The translations under genes were made by a program, and so were the position numbers. A stretch of 43,279 bases of DNA from Methanosphaera sp. (GTDB lineage Archaea; Methanobacteriota; Methanobacteria; Methanobacteriales; Methanobacteriaceae), in NCBI GenBank assembly GCA_017430835.1, contig JAFRMD010000065.1, forward strand, positions 1-43,279, in the 5' to 3' direction. Below the pieces are notes generated by a model. The model worked only from the letters and a program-made list of their open reading frames with translations, made no database searches and had not been told where the DNA came from. Below are positions 18,360 through 28,881 of this stretch, in pieces. Within the stretch, counting starts at the first letter, position 1; each line of letters starts with the position of its first letter.

Positions 18360-20042
18360 TTACATGAATTCAGGTGCTTTTATACCTAATAATTTTAATG
18401 AATTTTTAAGGGTTATTCTTGAAGCATCAACTAATTTAAGTCTTAACTGCTCATGTTCTGAACCAATTACTTGGTGTGATTTATAGAATTTGTTAAATGC
18501 TTTGGAAAGACTAAGTGTGTACTCTGTTAAATGATGTACTCTTCTTTCATCAGCAGATTGTCTTATGATTTCTGTAAATCTTGATAATTCTTTAACCAAT
18601 TCTTTTTCTTCGTCTTCTAACTCATAATCACAGTGAACTTCTGCATATTCATCATAATTTGATTTGGAAAGTAATTTGCATGCTCTTGCATGTGCATATT
18701 GTATTGATGCACATCCTCTTTCGAAATTTAGAGCATCTTCCCATTTGAATGTGATCGGTTTTTCTGGCGATATTTGATTTACATAGAATCTTACAGAACC
18801 TATACCTATAATTCTTGAAACTTCATCCATTTCTTTTTCAGTTAAATCCATTTCACGTTTAACCAATTCATCTTTAGCATGTTGAGTAGCTTGATTAACA
18901 AATTCATCGATGGATATGAATTTACCTTTTCTTGTTGACATTGAACCTTCCGGTAAATTAATAAATTCATAGAATACTACTTCTGGAGCACGGTTATTTG
19001 ATAATTCAAGTGCTATACTCAATTGTTTTGCAGCTAATTTATGGTCTGCTCCTAGTATATCTAATGATATGTCGCTGTTTTTAGTTTTATACTGATGATA
19101 TGCCAAATCTCTTGTTGCATACAAACTTGTACCATTTGAACGTCTCAAGACTAATTCCTTATCAACATCGTATTTTTCAAGAGGCAAATAAAGTATGTCT
19201 TTTTTTATTGTGAATGGCTGTAATTTTTCTAAGAGATCATCTACTGAACCATTTCTTAAAAATGTACTTTCCCATTTAAATAAGTTCATTTTAATGTTTA
19301 AATCTTTTAGTGTTTCTTTTATACCATCCAAACAGTTTTCTACCACAAATTCAAAGCAATCAATAAGTTTTTGATTGTTTCCTTCCTCATAACTTCTTAG
19401 AATTTGATCTATTTCTTCATTATGGTCTGGATTCTTTTCTAACTTTTGGTTACAGTTGAAGTATACTTCTCCTACTGCATGATCTATTTTTTTATCGTCG
19501 TCAAATTCAAATCCATACTTGTTCATACCCCATACAATAATTGCTATTTGTCTTCCCATATCATTTACATAGTATTGGGATTCAACCTTGTATCCTGCAT
19601 GTTGTAATACCCTTTTTAATGAGTCACCGAGAATTGCATTTCTCAAGTGTCCTACATGTAATGGACCGTTAGGATTTGCTGAAGTATGTTCTAATAATAT
19701 TGATTGTTCTTTTTCTGGTAATTCCCCATATCTTTTGTCAATATAATTAACCATTTTTGTAGAAAACAATGTATAATTAATAAAGAAGTTCAAATATGGC
19801 CCTTTTGTTTCTACTTTCTTGAAGTATAATGGCAATTTGATATGTGATTTAATATCTTCAGCAATTTCAACTGGCGATTTTTTCAGTTTAGATGCTAATG
19901 AAAATGCAATATTGCATGAAATATCACCCATTTCAGGGTTTGGTGGTTCTTCAAGTGTTATTTCTTCATCAGATTTTACTCGCAATTTATGTAAGGCTTC
20001 TTTAATACTTTCTCCTAGTTCATTCTTTAGCTTTGAATACAT
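18360..20042 (-). CDS. argS: Arginyl-tRNA synthetase
   Basis: A 560-residue class I synthetase. The N-terminal add-1 domain (about 1-110) precedes the HIGH-type motif in SANPNGPLHVGHLRNAILGD, the QYYVNDMGRQ segment specific to ArgRS, the KMSKS-equivalent EGSMSTRKGKFI, and a C-terminal all-alpha anticodon-binding (DALR) domain ending LKLLGIKAPEFM. The start is supported by GGAGG just upstream. A signal peptidase gene lies 24 bp upstream on the same strand, suggesting cotranscription. The stop codon lies in a palindromic ATGTAATTACAT (18354-18365) followed on the minus strand by a T-run, a possible terminator. tRNA-Arg(UCG) lies about 2.5 kb away. Confidence 0.96.
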   Translation of the reverse strand: MYSKLKNELGESIKEALHKLRVKSDEEITLEEPPNPEMGDISCNIAFSLASKLKKSPVEIAEDIKSHIKLPLYFKKVETKGPYLNFFINYTLFSTKMVNYIDKRYGELPEKEQSILLEHTSANPNGPLHVGHLRNAILGDSLKRVLQHAGYKVESQYYVNDMGRQIAIIVWGMNKYGFEFDDDKKIDHAVGEVYFNCNQKLEKNPDHNEEIDQILRSYEEGNNQKLIDCFEFVVENCLDGIKETLKDLNIKMNLFKWESTFLRNGSVDDLLEKLQPFTIKKDILYLPLEKYDVDKELVLRRSNGTSLYATRDLAYHQYKTKNSDISLDILGADHKLAAKQLSIALELSNNRAPEVVFYEFINLPEGSMSTRKGKFISIDEFVNQATQHAKDELVKREMDLTEKEMDEVSRIIGIGSVRFYVNQISPEKPITFKWEDALNFERGCASIQYAHARACKLLSKSNYDEYAEVHCDYELEDEEKELVKELSRFTEIIRQSADERRVHHLTEYTLSLSKAFNKFYKSHQVIGSEHEQLRLKLVDASRITLKNSLKLLGIKAPEFM

Positions 20043-20066
20043 TACTCATCCTCCTTTTTTATTATT

Positions 20067-20570
20067 TTATAATCCTCTAAACAACAGCGTGATATATCCT
20101 AATTTAGGGATAATTACCAAGGTATCTCCAAGTTTGATTACCTTGGATCTAATTTGTTCAGGCGTTACTAGGTAAGGGTCGACTTCATCATTATTGTCAC
20201 CCTTTATCGTGTAATATTTAGTACCATTTATAGTTTGTATATCTATTACTCTATGTATTACTGGTTCTTCATACCATTCAGCATCATATACTACAACATC
20301 GCCTACATTTATGTCAGTATGGGGATTAAATTCTTGTATTCCATATGTGTTTACGTTTGTTGTTGCAACTATGTCTCCCCTATAGAATGCTGGTTCCATA
20401 CTTCCTGATACCACTACACTAAGATGTGCTGCTAATAATATTGCCAATATTATAATTACAACATAGCTTAGTATTTCTTTACCTAATTCAAAGTTTTTAT
20501 CTTTATGCTGTTGGAGTTCTTCTTCAGCCCTTTTCCTTTTTTTTTGCCTGTTTTTACGTTTTTTAGACAT
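20067..20570 (-). CDS. Signal peptidase I, archaeal/ER (S26B) type
   Basis: A 167-residue membrane signal peptidase that removes signal peptides from Sec-exported proteins. Residues 1-24 are unusually basic (KKRKNRQKKRKR), a transmembrane helix spans about 33-53, and the catalytic serine S57 is in SGSMEP. The general base is a histidine, H106 in PVIHRVI, as in archaeal and eukaryotic S26B enzymes, instead of the bacterial lysine. The conserved KGDNNDEVDP contains D125. GGGGTGA precedes the ATG. The gene lies between ilvD and argS on the same strand with gaps of 48 and 24 bp. Confidence 0.9.
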   Translation of the reverse strand: MSKKRKNRQKKRKRAEEELQQHKDKNFELGKEILSYVVIIILAILLAAHLSVVVSGSMEPAFYRGDIVATTNVNTYGIQEFNPHTDINVGDVVVYDAEWYEEPVIHRVIDIQTINGTKYYTIKGDNNDEVDPYLVTPEQIRSKVIKLGDTLVIIPKLGYITLLFRGL

Positions 20571-20618
20571 GAATTCACCCCGTTATTATTATTGTTTATT
20601 GATATTTTATTTTTTCAT

Positions 20619-22268
20619 TTATTTTAATACTCCACCTTTATCAGCTGATGTTGCCAATTGTTGGTACTGTTTTAACCATCCTTTTAGTTGTCTTTCAACA
20701 GGTTGTACTTTGGATAATCTGTCAGCGATTTCATCATCAGTTAATTCAAGTTTTATACTTCTTTCTTTAACATTTATAGATACTATGTCACCATCTTCTA
20801 TCGCAGCTATTGGTCCACCTTCTGCTGCTTCTGGTGATATATGTCCTATACATGGACCTCTACTTCCACCAGAGAATCTTCCATCAGTAATTAAGGCTAC
20901 ATGGAATAATTCCCTACCCATTATTGCTGCTGTTGGATTTAGCATTTCACGCATACCAGGTCCACCTTTTGGTCCTTCATATCTTATTACTACAACATCC
21001 CCATCGACAATTTCATCATTTTCAATTGCAGTAACACATTCTTCTTCTGAATTAAAGACTTTACATGGACCAGAATGTTCTAGCATGTCTTCATTTACAG
21101 CACCTTGTTTGATTACTGAACCGTTTGGTGCAATATTACCATATAGTACAGCTATTCCACCTTCAGTTCTTACTGGGTTATCTATTGTATGAATTACATT
21201 ATAGTCAATATCAGTAACTTCCTCTAAGTTTTCTTTTACAGTGTTTGAAGTACATGTTACACAATCAGTATTGATTAATGATTCGAGGTTTTTCATTACT
21301 GCGGGAATTCCTCCTGCATTGTCAACATCAATCATTCTGTTGTTTCCACCAGGTCTTATACTGCAAATGTAAGGAACTTTGTGACTTAATTTATCGAATA
21401 AATCTATTGTAACATCAAGACCTCCTACTTCATGTGCAATTGCTGGTATGTGTAGTGTTGTATTTGTAGATCCACCTAATGCCAGGTCTATAATTATTGC
21501 ATTTTCAAATGCTTCTTGTGTTAATATGTCAGATGGTTTAATATCTTTTTCTATGAGAGTGAATATTTTTTTAGCTGATTGTTTTGCAATTTCAACTTTT
21601 TTATCACTTACTGCATGTGCTGTTGCACAACCTGGTAAACTTAATCCCAATGTTTCTGTTAAACATGCCATTGTGTTTGCAGTAAATAGTCCTGCACATG
21701 ATCCTGCCCCTGGACAAGCACATCTTTCAAGTTCATACAAGTCTTCCTCTGACATTTTGCCTGATTGTGCTGCTCCTACTGCTTCAGTTACATTAATGAA
21801 GTCTACAGTTTCACCATGGAATTTTCCAGGCATCATTGGACCACCAGTAATTACTATAGTTGGTATGTCTAAACGGGAAGCTGCCATTAGCATTCCTGGA
21901 ACTACTTTATCACAGGTTGGCATTAATATTAATGCATCAAATTGATGTGCCATTGCCATACTTTCTACTGTGTTTGCTATTATTTCTCTTGAAGGTAATG
22001 AAAAATACATTCCTTCATGGTTCATTGCAATTCCATCACATACTGCCATTGTATTGAATTCAAATGGCACTCCACCTTCAGCTCTTATAACTTTTTTTAC
22101 TTCTTGAACTAAATCTTTTAGGTGTATGTGGCCTGGTACAATATCTGTATAACTGTTTGCTATACCTATGAAAGGTTTTTCCATGTCTTCATCATTTAAT
22201 CCGCATGCTCTTAATAAAGAACGATGTGATGTTCTGTTTATTCCTTTTTTAATATTGTCACTTCTCAT
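20619..22268 (-). CDS. ilvD: Dihydroxy-acid dehydratase
   Basis: A 549-residue IlvD/Edd-family Fe-S dehydratase for the third step of Val/Ile/Leu synthesis (2,3-dihydroxy acid to 2-oxo acid). Visible features are [16 protein letters not shown] near the N-terminus, [14 protein letters not shown] and [16 protein letters not shown] with cluster cysteines, and the C-terminal [20 protein letters not shown]. Length and order are normal. AGGATATGATTTAATG supports the start. It heads a same-strand run ilvD, signal peptidase, argS. The 255 bp upstream to the tRNA contain only AT-rich promoter-like DNA; no leader peptide or riboswitch is visible. Confidence 0.96.
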   Translation of the reverse strand: MRSDNIKKGINRTSHRSLLRACGLNDEDMEKPFIGIANSYTDIVPGHIHLKDLVQEVKKVIRAEGGVPFEFNTMAVCDGIAMNHEGMYFSLPSREIIANTVESMAMAHQFDALILMPTCDKVVPGMLMAASRLDIPTIVITGGPMMPGKFHGETVDFINVTEAVGAAQSGKMSEEDLYELERCACPGAGSCAGLFTANTMACLTETLGLSLPGCATAHAVSDKKVEIAKQSAKKIFTLIEKDIKPSDILTQEAFENAIIIDLALGGSTNTTLHIPAIAHEVGGLDVTIDLFDKLSHKVPYICSIRPGGNNRMIDVDNAGGIPAVMKNLESLINTDCVTCTSNTVKENLEEVTDIDYNVIHTIDNPVRTEGGIAVLYGNIAPNGSVIKQGAVNEDMLEHSGPCKVFNSEEECVTAIENDEIVDGDVVVIRYEGPKGGPGMREMLNPTAAIMGRELFHVALITDGRFSGGSRGPCIGHISPEAAEGGPIAAIEDGDIVSINVKERSIKLELTDDEIADRLSKVQPVERQLKGWLKQYQQLATSADKGGVLK

Positions 22269-22523
22269 TAAATCATATCCTAATAAAATAACTTGATTAA
22301 AGTAATTTAATTAATATAAAGTTACTGTTTGTTTAAATTAAAAATTATATATAATATATATTTTATTGAAAATGATTTATATTATTTTTTAAAATTACAC
22401 TTAACAAAAAATAATTAAAATTGATTTTTAAAATAAAAAAACACAAATATAATATATACCCTTAAACATATTATAATGTAGACTTGAAAAAGTCACTTTT
22501 AAAATTTATATTCACATAGTTAT

Positions 22524-22599
<76 letters not shown>

Positions 22600-22733
22600 T
22601 ATAGAGCATTAATACTTTTTATACTATTTTTATTAACATTTTAATAATTTTTGCAATGAATAAATAATATAATTTAATAAGAAAATTATATTAACTATAA
22701 AAACCATATTATTAAAAAAGAACTTTTTTTGAG

Positions 22734-22742
22734 TATATATAA
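22734..22742 (+). promoter_or_regulatory. TATA box of the lysA-dapF unit
   Basis: TATATATAA lies about 45-54 bp before the lysA ATG in a gene-free stretch between the tRNA and lysA. With the normal archaeal spacing of about 25 bp, transcription would start near 22763-22768 and give a short leader carrying AAAGGA. A second TATA-like run at about 22744-22750 is an alternative. Confidence 0.5.
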
Positions 22743-22787
22743 ATTATATAACTTTTTTTTAAACAACATAACAAAGGAAATAATAAT

Positions 22788-24077
22788 ATGCCATATGACT
22801 TTAATTTAAAAACAAAAGATAACCACCTAATAATTGGTGATATCGATGCTAATAAATTAGCTGAAGAATATAAAACTCCATTATATGTAATTGATGAAGA
22901 AAAAGTTAGAAATAATTATAATAAATTATATAATGCATTCAGTAGCAAATACTCTGACCTACACATGTGTTATGCAGCAAAAGCAAACACAAGTCTCGCA
23001 GTACTCAAAATACTTGAAGATGAAGGCAGTTACATTGATGCCGTATCCCCAGGTGAAATATACACAGCACTACTAGCAGGATTTACACCAGATAGAATTG
23101 TATTTACGGGAAACAACATTACAACAGAAGAACTGGAATATGCCCATAAAACTGGAGTAACAATGAACCTTGACAGTATATCAGCACTTGAAAGACTAAG
23201 CACTATCGAAGGAACAGAAGGAAAAGAAATATCAATAAGAGTAAACCCAATGGTTGAAGCAGGACATCATGAACATTGTATTACTGGAGGACCAAAAAGT
23301 AAATTTGGTATAAAAGAAGATGAAGCAGTAGAAGTATATCAAAAAGCAATAGATCTAGGATTTAAACCAATAGGTATGCATTCACACATAGGATCTGAAA
23401 TTCTAGAATCAGAACCATTCATGTTAGCAGTAGAAACAATGATGGATATTGCAGGAAAAGTACACCAGGAAGTAGGAGTAAACTTTAAATTCCTAGACTT
23501 TGGTGGAGGATTTGGTATACCATACGAACCAACAGAAAATGAATTAGACCTTGAAACATTCACAACAGACATTATCAACCTATTTGAATCAAAACTTGAA
23601 GAATATGAAATGGAAAAACCATCATTCTATATTGAACCAGGAAGATTCCTAGTTGGTAACGCAGAAGTATTGCTTACAAGGGTTAACACAATAAAAGAAA
23701 GTTACCGTAAATTTGCAGGAGTAGACTGTGGATTTGGTACATTACTTAGACCAACAATGTATGGATCATACCACCATATTGTAGTAGCAAATAAAATGAA
23801 TGAAGAAGCAGTAGAAGAAATAGACATAGCTGGAAACTTATGTGAAAGCGGAGACTTATTTGCAAGAGACAGACCAATGCCTAAACTTGAAGAAGGCGAC
23901 TTACTGGCAATATTAAATGCAGGAGCATATGCTTTCAGCATGGCTTCACAATATAATTCAAGACCAAGACCGGCAGAAGTATTAGTAAACAAAAAAGAAT
24001 CAGACGTTATAAGAAGAAGAGAAGAATTCAGTGACTTATTCTTAGGTCAAGAAGTTCCAACAAGGTTATTAAAATGA
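22788..24077 (+). CDS. lysA: Diaminopimelate decarboxylase
   Basis: A 429-residue PLP enzyme of the alanine-racemase fold that converts meso-diaminopimelate to lysine. The PLP lysine is K65 in [14 protein letters not shown], the phosphate-binding glycine run is [12 protein letters not shown], and [11 protein letters not shown] near the C-terminus carries the active-site cysteine from the second subunit. The length is typical. AAAGGA precedes the ATG. The gene overlaps dapF by 4 bp (ATGA), so the last two steps of lysine synthesis are translationally coupled. Confidence 0.96.
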   Translation: MPYDFNLKTKDNHLIIGDIDANKLAEEYKTPLYVIDEEKVRNNYNKLYNAFSSKYSDLHMCYAAKANTSLAVLKILEDEGSYIDAVSPGEIYTALLAGFTPDRIVFTGNNITTEELEYAHKTGVTMNLDSISALERLSTIEGTEGKEISIRVNPMVEAGHHEHCITGGPKSKFGIKEDEAVEVYQKAIDLGFKPIGMHSHIGSEILESEPFMLAVETMMDIAGKVHQEVGVNFKFLDFGGGFGIPYEPTENELDLETFTTDIINLFESKLEEYEMEKPSFYIEPGRFLVGNAEVLLTRVNTIKESYRKFAGVDCGFGTLLRPTMYGSYHHIVVANKMNEEAVEEIDIAGNLCESGDLFARDRPMPKLEEGDLLAILNAGAYAFSMASQYNSRPRPAEVLVNKKESDVIRRREEFSDLFLGQEVPTRLLK

Positions 24078-24952
24078 TTAAAGAAATAGAATTCACAAAA
24101 ATGCATGCATTAGGCAATGACTATATAGTTATAAATGAAACAACAGAAGAAGTAATTCCTGAAGAATCAAAAAATAAAATAAGCGAAGAAATATCAACAA
24201 GAAGATTCAATGTTGGTGCAGATGGTGTAATATTCGCATGCAAATCAGACAAAGCTGATGTAAGATTCCGTATTTTTAATAGTGACGGTAGCGAAGCAGA
24301 AATGTGTGGAAATGGTATCCGATGTCTAGCTAAATATGTATACGATAAAAATATTGTTAAACAAGAAACTATGAAAATAGAAACAATGGAAGATGTAAAA
24401 GAAGCTAGACTAACAGTTGAAGATGACATAGTTACAAGTATTGAAATAGATATGGGAAAAGGATACTTTAAACCAGAAGATATACCTGCAATAGCACCAA
24501 GTGGAAATACTGAAGAATTCATTGACGAAGATGTTGATATTGAGGGAGAAAAAATTAGAATGAGTTCTGTGAGTGTTGGTAACCCTCATGCAGTATGCTT
24601 TACTGACATTAATATCGATGATATAGACTTAGACTTTTATGGTCCAAGAATTGAAACTCATGAAGCATTCCCTGAAAAGGTTAATGTGCACTTTGTAAAC
24701 ATAGTTTCTCCTGAAGAAATAAATATTCTAACATGGGAAAGAGGTGCTGGATTCACGTTTGCATGTGGAACTGGTACGACAAGTTGTGTATTATTAGGTT
24801 ATAAAATGGGATTACTTAACGAAAAAGTACATGCACACCTATCAGGTGGAGACTTAGACATTACAATAAGTGACCACACAGAATATTTAACAGCAGTTAT
24901 GAAAGGAGCTGCATTTACAGTATACGAAGCAACAATGAATATCGAATTATAA
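24074..24952 (+). CDS. dapF: Diaminopimelate epimerase
   Basis: A 292-residue cofactor-independent epimerase interconverting LL- and meso-diaminopimelate. Both catalytic cysteines are visible: in EMCGNGIRC in the first half and in [10 protein letters not shown] in the second. [11 protein letters not shown] at the N-terminus is a family signature. It overlaps lysA by 4 bp and is followed 32 bp later by an Fe-S protein gene on the same strand. Confidence 0.96.
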   Translation: MIKEIEFTKMHALGNDYIVINETTEEVIPEESKNKISEEISTRRFNVGADGVIFACKSDKADVRFRIFNSDGSEAEMCGNGIRCLAKYVYDKNIVKQETMKIETMEDVKEARLTVEDDIVTSIEIDMGKGYFKPEDIPAIAPSGNTEEFIDEDVDIEGEKIRMSSVSVGNPHAVCFTDINIDDIDLDFYGPRIETHEAFPEKVNVHFVNIVSPEEINILTWERGAGFTFACGTGTTSCVLLGYKMGLLNEKVHAHLSGGDLDITISDHTEYLTAVMKGAAFTVYEATMNIEL

Positions 24953-24984
24953 TTCAAAAATATATTTTTCTATAGGTCATTACA

Positions 24985-25836
24985 ATGAAAAGAATAAGGT
25001 TGATAGATTTAAATATTGCCATGGTTAAGAAGATATTCCATCTAAGATTTATGGTTGCAGGTTTGACAAGAAAATCTAAAATAATGGATAAAATTATTAA
25101 GAAAACAATGTTTGAACATGATGGAACATTTTTTGTGCCAAGTAATGACAGTGTTAAAAACATTTCTTCTCAAACAATCAATATGGATCATAGTGTAGAT
25201 AAACCTGATTTGATTGTAATGCCTGTTGATCTTATTAAAAGCATTATAAACGATGCTAATGATATAGTTATCATGAACAAATGTTTATGTCGTAGATCTA
25301 CAAACTGTACTGATTATCCTCAAGATTTAGGTTGTGTTTTCATTGGAAAAACTACTAAGAAAATTTCAAGAAAACATTGCAGAGAAGCTACAAGACAAGA
25401 AGCTATAGAACATTTAGATAAATGTGAAGATGCTGGCTTAATTCATATTATAGGCAGAAATAAGATAGATTCAATTTGGATGAATGTTAGGCCTAATGAG
25501 GAGTTACTTACCATATGTAATTGTTGTCCTTGCTGTTGTCTTTGGAGAGTTTATCCCAACCTAAGTGACACTATACAAAACGATTTTTATAAGCTTCCTG
25601 GCGTTAGTGTAGCTTGTGATGAAAAATCTTGTATTGGTTGTGGAAAATGTATTGAAGTATGCTTTGGTAATGCTATCACAATTAAGGATAATGTTGCTTT
25701 GGTAGATGAGAATATTTGTATAGGTTGTGGTCAGTGCAGTAAACATTGTCCTACAAATGCAATGAAATTAAGTTATGAAAAAAGTGATGTGGATTTTGTA
25801 TTTAATAAGATAAATTCACTTGTAAATTATAAATAG
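24985..25836 (+). CDS. Cysteine-rich 4Fe-4S protein, function unknown
   Basis: A 283-residue protein with three cysteine regions. The first (C100, C102, C108, C117: NKCLCRRSTNC...GC) resembles a metal or cluster site seen in some anaerobic ferredoxin-like proteins. The second is a dense CNCCPCCC run (residues 178-185). The third is a pair of classical [4Fe-4S] ferredoxin motifs, CIGCGKCIEVC and CIGCGQCSKHCP (about 216-255). It has no membrane segment. A basic N-terminus (residues 1-40) is not a clear signal peptide. AGGTCATTACA precedes the ATG. Its place 32 bp after dapF suggests cotranscription, but no role in lysine synthesis is evident. It is probably an electron-transfer or reductase subunit. 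Confidence 0.75.
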   Translation: MKRIRLIDLNIAMVKKIFHLRFMVAGLTRKSKIMDKIIKKTMFEHDGTFFVPSNDSVKNISSQTINMDHSVDKPDLIVMPVDLIKSIINDANDIVIMNKCLCRRSTNCTDYPQDLGCVFIGKTTKKISRKHCREATRQEAIEHLDKCEDAGLIHIIGRNKIDSIWMNVRPNEELLTICNCCPCCCLWRVYPNLSDTIQNDFYKLPGVSVACDEKSCIGCGKCIEVCFGNAITIKDNVALVDENICIGCGQCSKHCPTNAMKLSYEKSDVDFVFNKINSLVNYK

Positions 25837-25879
25837 GTCATGACTAGTAGATTAAATTATGAATTAATTTAAACCCCTC

Positions 25880-25897
25880 CTTTTTTTAACATTTTTT
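25880..25897 (+). terminator. T-tract terminator
   Basis: Two T-runs (25881-25887 and 25892-25897) after the Fe-S gene form the kind of poly-T signal that terminates archaeal RNA polymerase. No strong hairpin precedes them. Confidence 0.4.
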
Positions 25898-25945
25898 AGT
25901 TTTGAAAATTTGAATTTATTTAGTAAATTATGGAGAAATATGAAT

Positions 25946-26719
25946 ATGTCAATAAAATTGGTTTCATGGAACGTTAATGGTATAAGAGCTGTAAGTAAAA
26001 AAGAAGAGTTTTGGGATTGGTTTGATAATAATGACTTTGATATCATAAATTTCCAAGAAGTAAGGGCTGAAGAAAGTAAAATACCTAAGAAACTTAGAAA
26101 TATCGAAGAATTTAATTCTTATTTTAATGAAGCAGAAAAGAAAGGCTATAGTGGTGTTGCTACTTATTCTAAAGTTGAAGCAATAGATGTTACAAATGGT
26201 TTGGGTATAAAAGAACTTGATAATGAAGGCAGAGTCCTTAAGATTGAATATCCTGACTTTGTATTGTTTAACATTTATTTCCCTAATAGTGGTATGGAAG
26301 CTAAAAGACTTGACTATAAAGTTGCTTTTTGTGATGCTTTACTTGATATTATGATTGAATTAAAAAATAGTGGTAAAAATGTTGTAGTAACTGGTGATTA
26401 TAACATTGCACATCATCCTATTGATGTTTATAATCCTGCAAATTGTGAAGGTAAATCAGGTTATCTTCCAGAAGAAAGAGCTTGGCTTGACAAAGTCGAA
26501 GAAGCTGGTTTTGTTGATACATTCAGAATGTTTAATCAAAAGGAAGAAAATTTTACTTGGTGGAGTTACCGTACTCGTGCCAGAGAACGTAACGCAGGAT
26601 GGAGATTAGATTATTTCTATGTTAATGAGGAAATAAAGGACAAGGTAATTAATGCTGAAATCTTATCAGATGTTTATGGTTCAGATCATTGTCCGGTTAC
26701 TTTAGAATTAAATTTTTAA
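25946..26719 (+). CDS. xth: Exonuclease III family AP endonuclease (Xth/ExoA)
   Basis: A 257-residue endonuclease/exonuclease/phosphatase-fold enzyme for base-excision repair. Motifs in order are KLVSWNVNGIRA (metal Asn), FQEVRAEE (metal Glu), VVTGDYNIAHHPIDVYNP (catalytic Asp/Asn), FTWWSYRTRARERNAGWRLDYFYVN (DNA contact and catalytic Asp), and SDHCPVTLEL (catalytic Asp-His). The family's usual length is about 255-260, matching a start at 25946 (MSIKLV). An ATG two codons earlier at 25940 is also possible; GGAG lies at 25932-25935. The in-frame ATG at 25910 is less likely. Confidence 0.92.
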   Translation: MSIKLVSWNVNGIRAVSKKEEFWDWFDNNDFDIINFQEVRAEESKIPKKLRNIEEFNSYFNEAEKKGYSGVATYSKVEAIDVTNGLGIKELDNEGRVLKIEYPDFVLFNIYFPNSGMEAKRLDYKVAFCDALLDIMIELKNSGKNVVVTGDYNIAHHPIDVYNPANCEGKSGYLPEERAWLDKVEEAGFVDTFRMFNQKEENFTWWSYRTRARERNAGWRLDYFYVNEEIKDKVINAEILSDVYGSDHCPVTLELNF

Positions 26720-26758
26720 ATAAAATAGCTTAAAAGAGGAGATTATTATTAGAAGATT

Positions 26759-27856
26759 TTATTCTTCTATTTCATAATTTTTGTTAAATTTAATATTTCT
26801 TGTTTTGTATATTGTTGCTCTTCTTAATTTAAGCAAATCTTTCTTTTTAGTATCGAAGTCTTCCATACTTTTTATGTTTTCTTTTACGTAGTCAAGAATT
26901 TCTTCTACAACTGCATCTTGATGAACCCAGTTACAATCTTTACAATTCCATACGTTTTTGTCTTCTATCCATTTTCCACCTGTTGATCCATCGGCACATG
27001 GATAGAATGGACAGTAACAGAATGTACAGTTTTCTTCATCATTGTGGCATGGGAAATATTCACAATCAGTGTTTTGACCTATTTGGATATCTCCATTGAA
27101 GAATCTTTCATAAAATTCTTCAGTTTGTGGAGGTAGTTTGGAATTCATCTTATATCCACGTGGTGTAATCATTTTACCCTTTTTGACATATGTCATTGAG
27201 TTTCCAACAATTATTGTTGTGGACATGTGAATATCCTGGTCTTTTAATTCCTTGAGTTTGCATATGTGTGTTATTGTGTCTGTTCCTTCTGTTTTTACTA
27301 TTCCTACTGGTGTTTCAGGGTTTCTGTTTTCTACTAATATGTCACATGCTGTTTCAAATGGAACTGTTCTGGTTTTACTTTTTGGATTGTAGAATGCGAT
27401 AACTAAGTCTGCTATTGCTGCATGTTTAATTTTTCTTTGTATCTCTTCAAGAGGTGTTAACAGGTCACTTAAACTAATTATTGCTAAGTCGTGAAGTGGT
27501 GCTCCTAAAGCACTTGCTGAGTAGGTTGCTGCAGTTACTCCAGGTATAACTTCAAATTCTAAGTCACTGTATTTGTCTATTATTTGGAAGTATACATTTG
27601 CCATTCCATATATTCCTGGGTCTCCTGAGCTTATTATTGCTACATTTTTTCCCTCTTTCTCTTGTTCTATAGCAATCTCCACTCTTTCCATTTCATCTCC
27701 CATTCCTCTTCTTAGAACTTCTTTTCCTTCAAGTAAGTCTTCAATGTGTTCAAGATAAGGATGATATGCAATAATTACATCAGCTTCTTTTATTTTATCC
27801 ACCGCTTTTAATGTTATATGTTCTCTTTTTGATCCTATACCAACTAAACTAATCAT
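26759..27856 (-). CDS. cbiH: Cobalt-precorrin-3B C17-methyltransferase with C-terminal Cys-rich domain
   Basis: A 365-residue fusion. Residues 1 to about 240 are the SAM-dependent methyltransferase CbiH/CobJ (MISLVGIGSKREHITL; GDPGIYGMANVYFQI; IPGVTAATYSASALGAPL), which methylates C17 and contracts the ring of cobalt-factor III in anaerobic cobalamin synthesis. The C-terminal about 100 residues carry a Cys-rich small domain (CEYFPCHNDEENC..CYCPFYPC...WNCKDCNWVH) often linked to cobamide genes and probably metal binding. The start at 27856 has AGGAG 8 nt upstream; a longer in-frame extension to 27910 would add a spurious hydrophobic lead. Confidence 0.9.
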   Translation of the reverse strand: MISLVGIGSKREHITLKAVDKIKEADVIIAYHPYLEHIEDLLEGKEVLRRGMGDEMERVEIAIEQEKEGKNVAIISSGDPGIYGMANVYFQIIDKYSDLEFEVIPGVTAATYSASALGAPLHDLAIISLSDLLTPLEEIQRKIKHAAIADLVIAFYNPKSKTRTVPFETACDILVENRNPETPVGIVKTEGTDTITHICKLKELKDQDIHMSTTIIVGNSMTYVKKGKMITPRGYKMNSKLPPQTEEFYERFFNGDIQIGQNTDCEYFPCHNDEENCTFCYCPFYPCADGSTGGKWIEDKNVWNCKDCNWVHQDAVVEEILDYVKENIKSMEDFDTKKKDLLKLRRATIYKTRNIKFNKNYEIEE

Positions 27857-28058
27857 TATAGTCTCTCCTACACAAATAATTAAAATAATAAAAATATAAG
27901 TTTTTTTCAATGAAAAATGAATTATATAATATAAAACTTCTTAATAATATATTGTATTAGTCTTTATATTTATTAGTAAGTATTTTTTACTAAAAATAAA
28001 TATTATTAAGATGTTAGATTAAAAAAGTAATGTAAAAAAAAATTGTAGTGGAAATGAG

Positions 28059-28676
28059 TTATTTTCTTGTATTGTTATTTAAGTTAACAACAGTAGTATT
28101 TTTAGTAGTATTGTTTGTTTTATTATTTGAGTATGCTAAAAAGCTATCTATACTATTATCGGCATTTGATGTTGCATTATTTTGATTGTATAGTACTATT
28201 CTTTCTTTAAGTACGATTGAAGTGGTGTTGATTTTTACTTTTCCATTGGAGTATACTTCTCCAGTTGCTGTTGCTGTGATACTGTATGTTTGTTCAGGCA
28301 ATATCTGCAAGTATCCACCAGAATTTATTTGTGTATCCTTTGTTGCTAAAGCCGTTATTGTTACTGTCTGATTTCCTTTGCCTTCACCAGATATTTTAGC
28401 CGTTACCGAGTTAAGATTTGTACTTAAATTCGTCATGTTATTTAATATTAAAGCTACACTTTCATCATTTGTAATATTTAATGTATCTTGATCATTTAAT
28501 TTTTTTTCACCTGTCATTGATGAAACAAAGTCTGATCCACTATCTACTTGTACTGATAATAATTCAAGTGGGTTTACTGGTTGTGATGAAATAAGAGAGT
28601 ATGAAGCAAATAATCCTATTTCAAAAAATATTAATATTCCCACTATGAAAAGAAGAATTTTTAAAATTCTTGACAT
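28059..28676 (-). CDS. Membrane-anchored exported protein, unknown function
   Basis: A 205-residue protein that I do not recognise. One N-terminal hydrophobic segment (about residues 5-25, a type II-like anchor or signal) is followed by a Ser/Thr/Asn-rich, beta-prone domain with repeated NxT sequons. It ends in an Asn/Thr low-complexity tail (NNKTNNTTKNTTVV). It is probably exposed outside the membrane and glycosylated (inference). GGTGAG precedes the ATG at 28676, so the upstream in-frame ATG at 28691 is unlikely. It is divergent from polB. Confidence 0.6.
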   Translation of the reverse strand: MSRILKILLFIVGILIFFEIGLFASYSLISSQPVNPLELLSVQVDSGSDFVSSMTGEKKLNDQDTLNITNDESVALILNNMTNLSTNLNSVTAKISGEGKGNQTVTITALATKDTQINSGGYLQILPEQTYSITATATGEVYSNGKVKINTTSIVLKERIVLYNQNNATSNADNSIDSFLAYSNNKTNNTTKNTTVVNLNNNTRK

Positions 28677-28881
28677 TAACTCACCTTCCATTCCTTTAAT
28701 AAGATATTCTATATAACTTTTAGTTTATTATCATATTTTATATTTATGTATTTTTTTAGATTTTTATTTCATAAAAAATTTTGAATTAAAATTAATATTT
28801 TCATTTAAACAAAATCTAAAATATTAAAAAGTATAAAATTATATACTAGTTTAAAAGAAAAAAAAATAGAATGTTGATTTC

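Noticed and set aside
22269..22523. Riboswitch or attenuator before ilvD
   Set aside because: No GC-rich conserved core or leader peptide is visible; it appears to be promoter DNA for ilvD and the tRNA.
27857..27910. N-terminal extension of cbiH with a hydrophobic segment
   Set aside because: It would add 18 residues before the conserved MISLVGIGS start; AGGAG is correctly spaced only for 27856.
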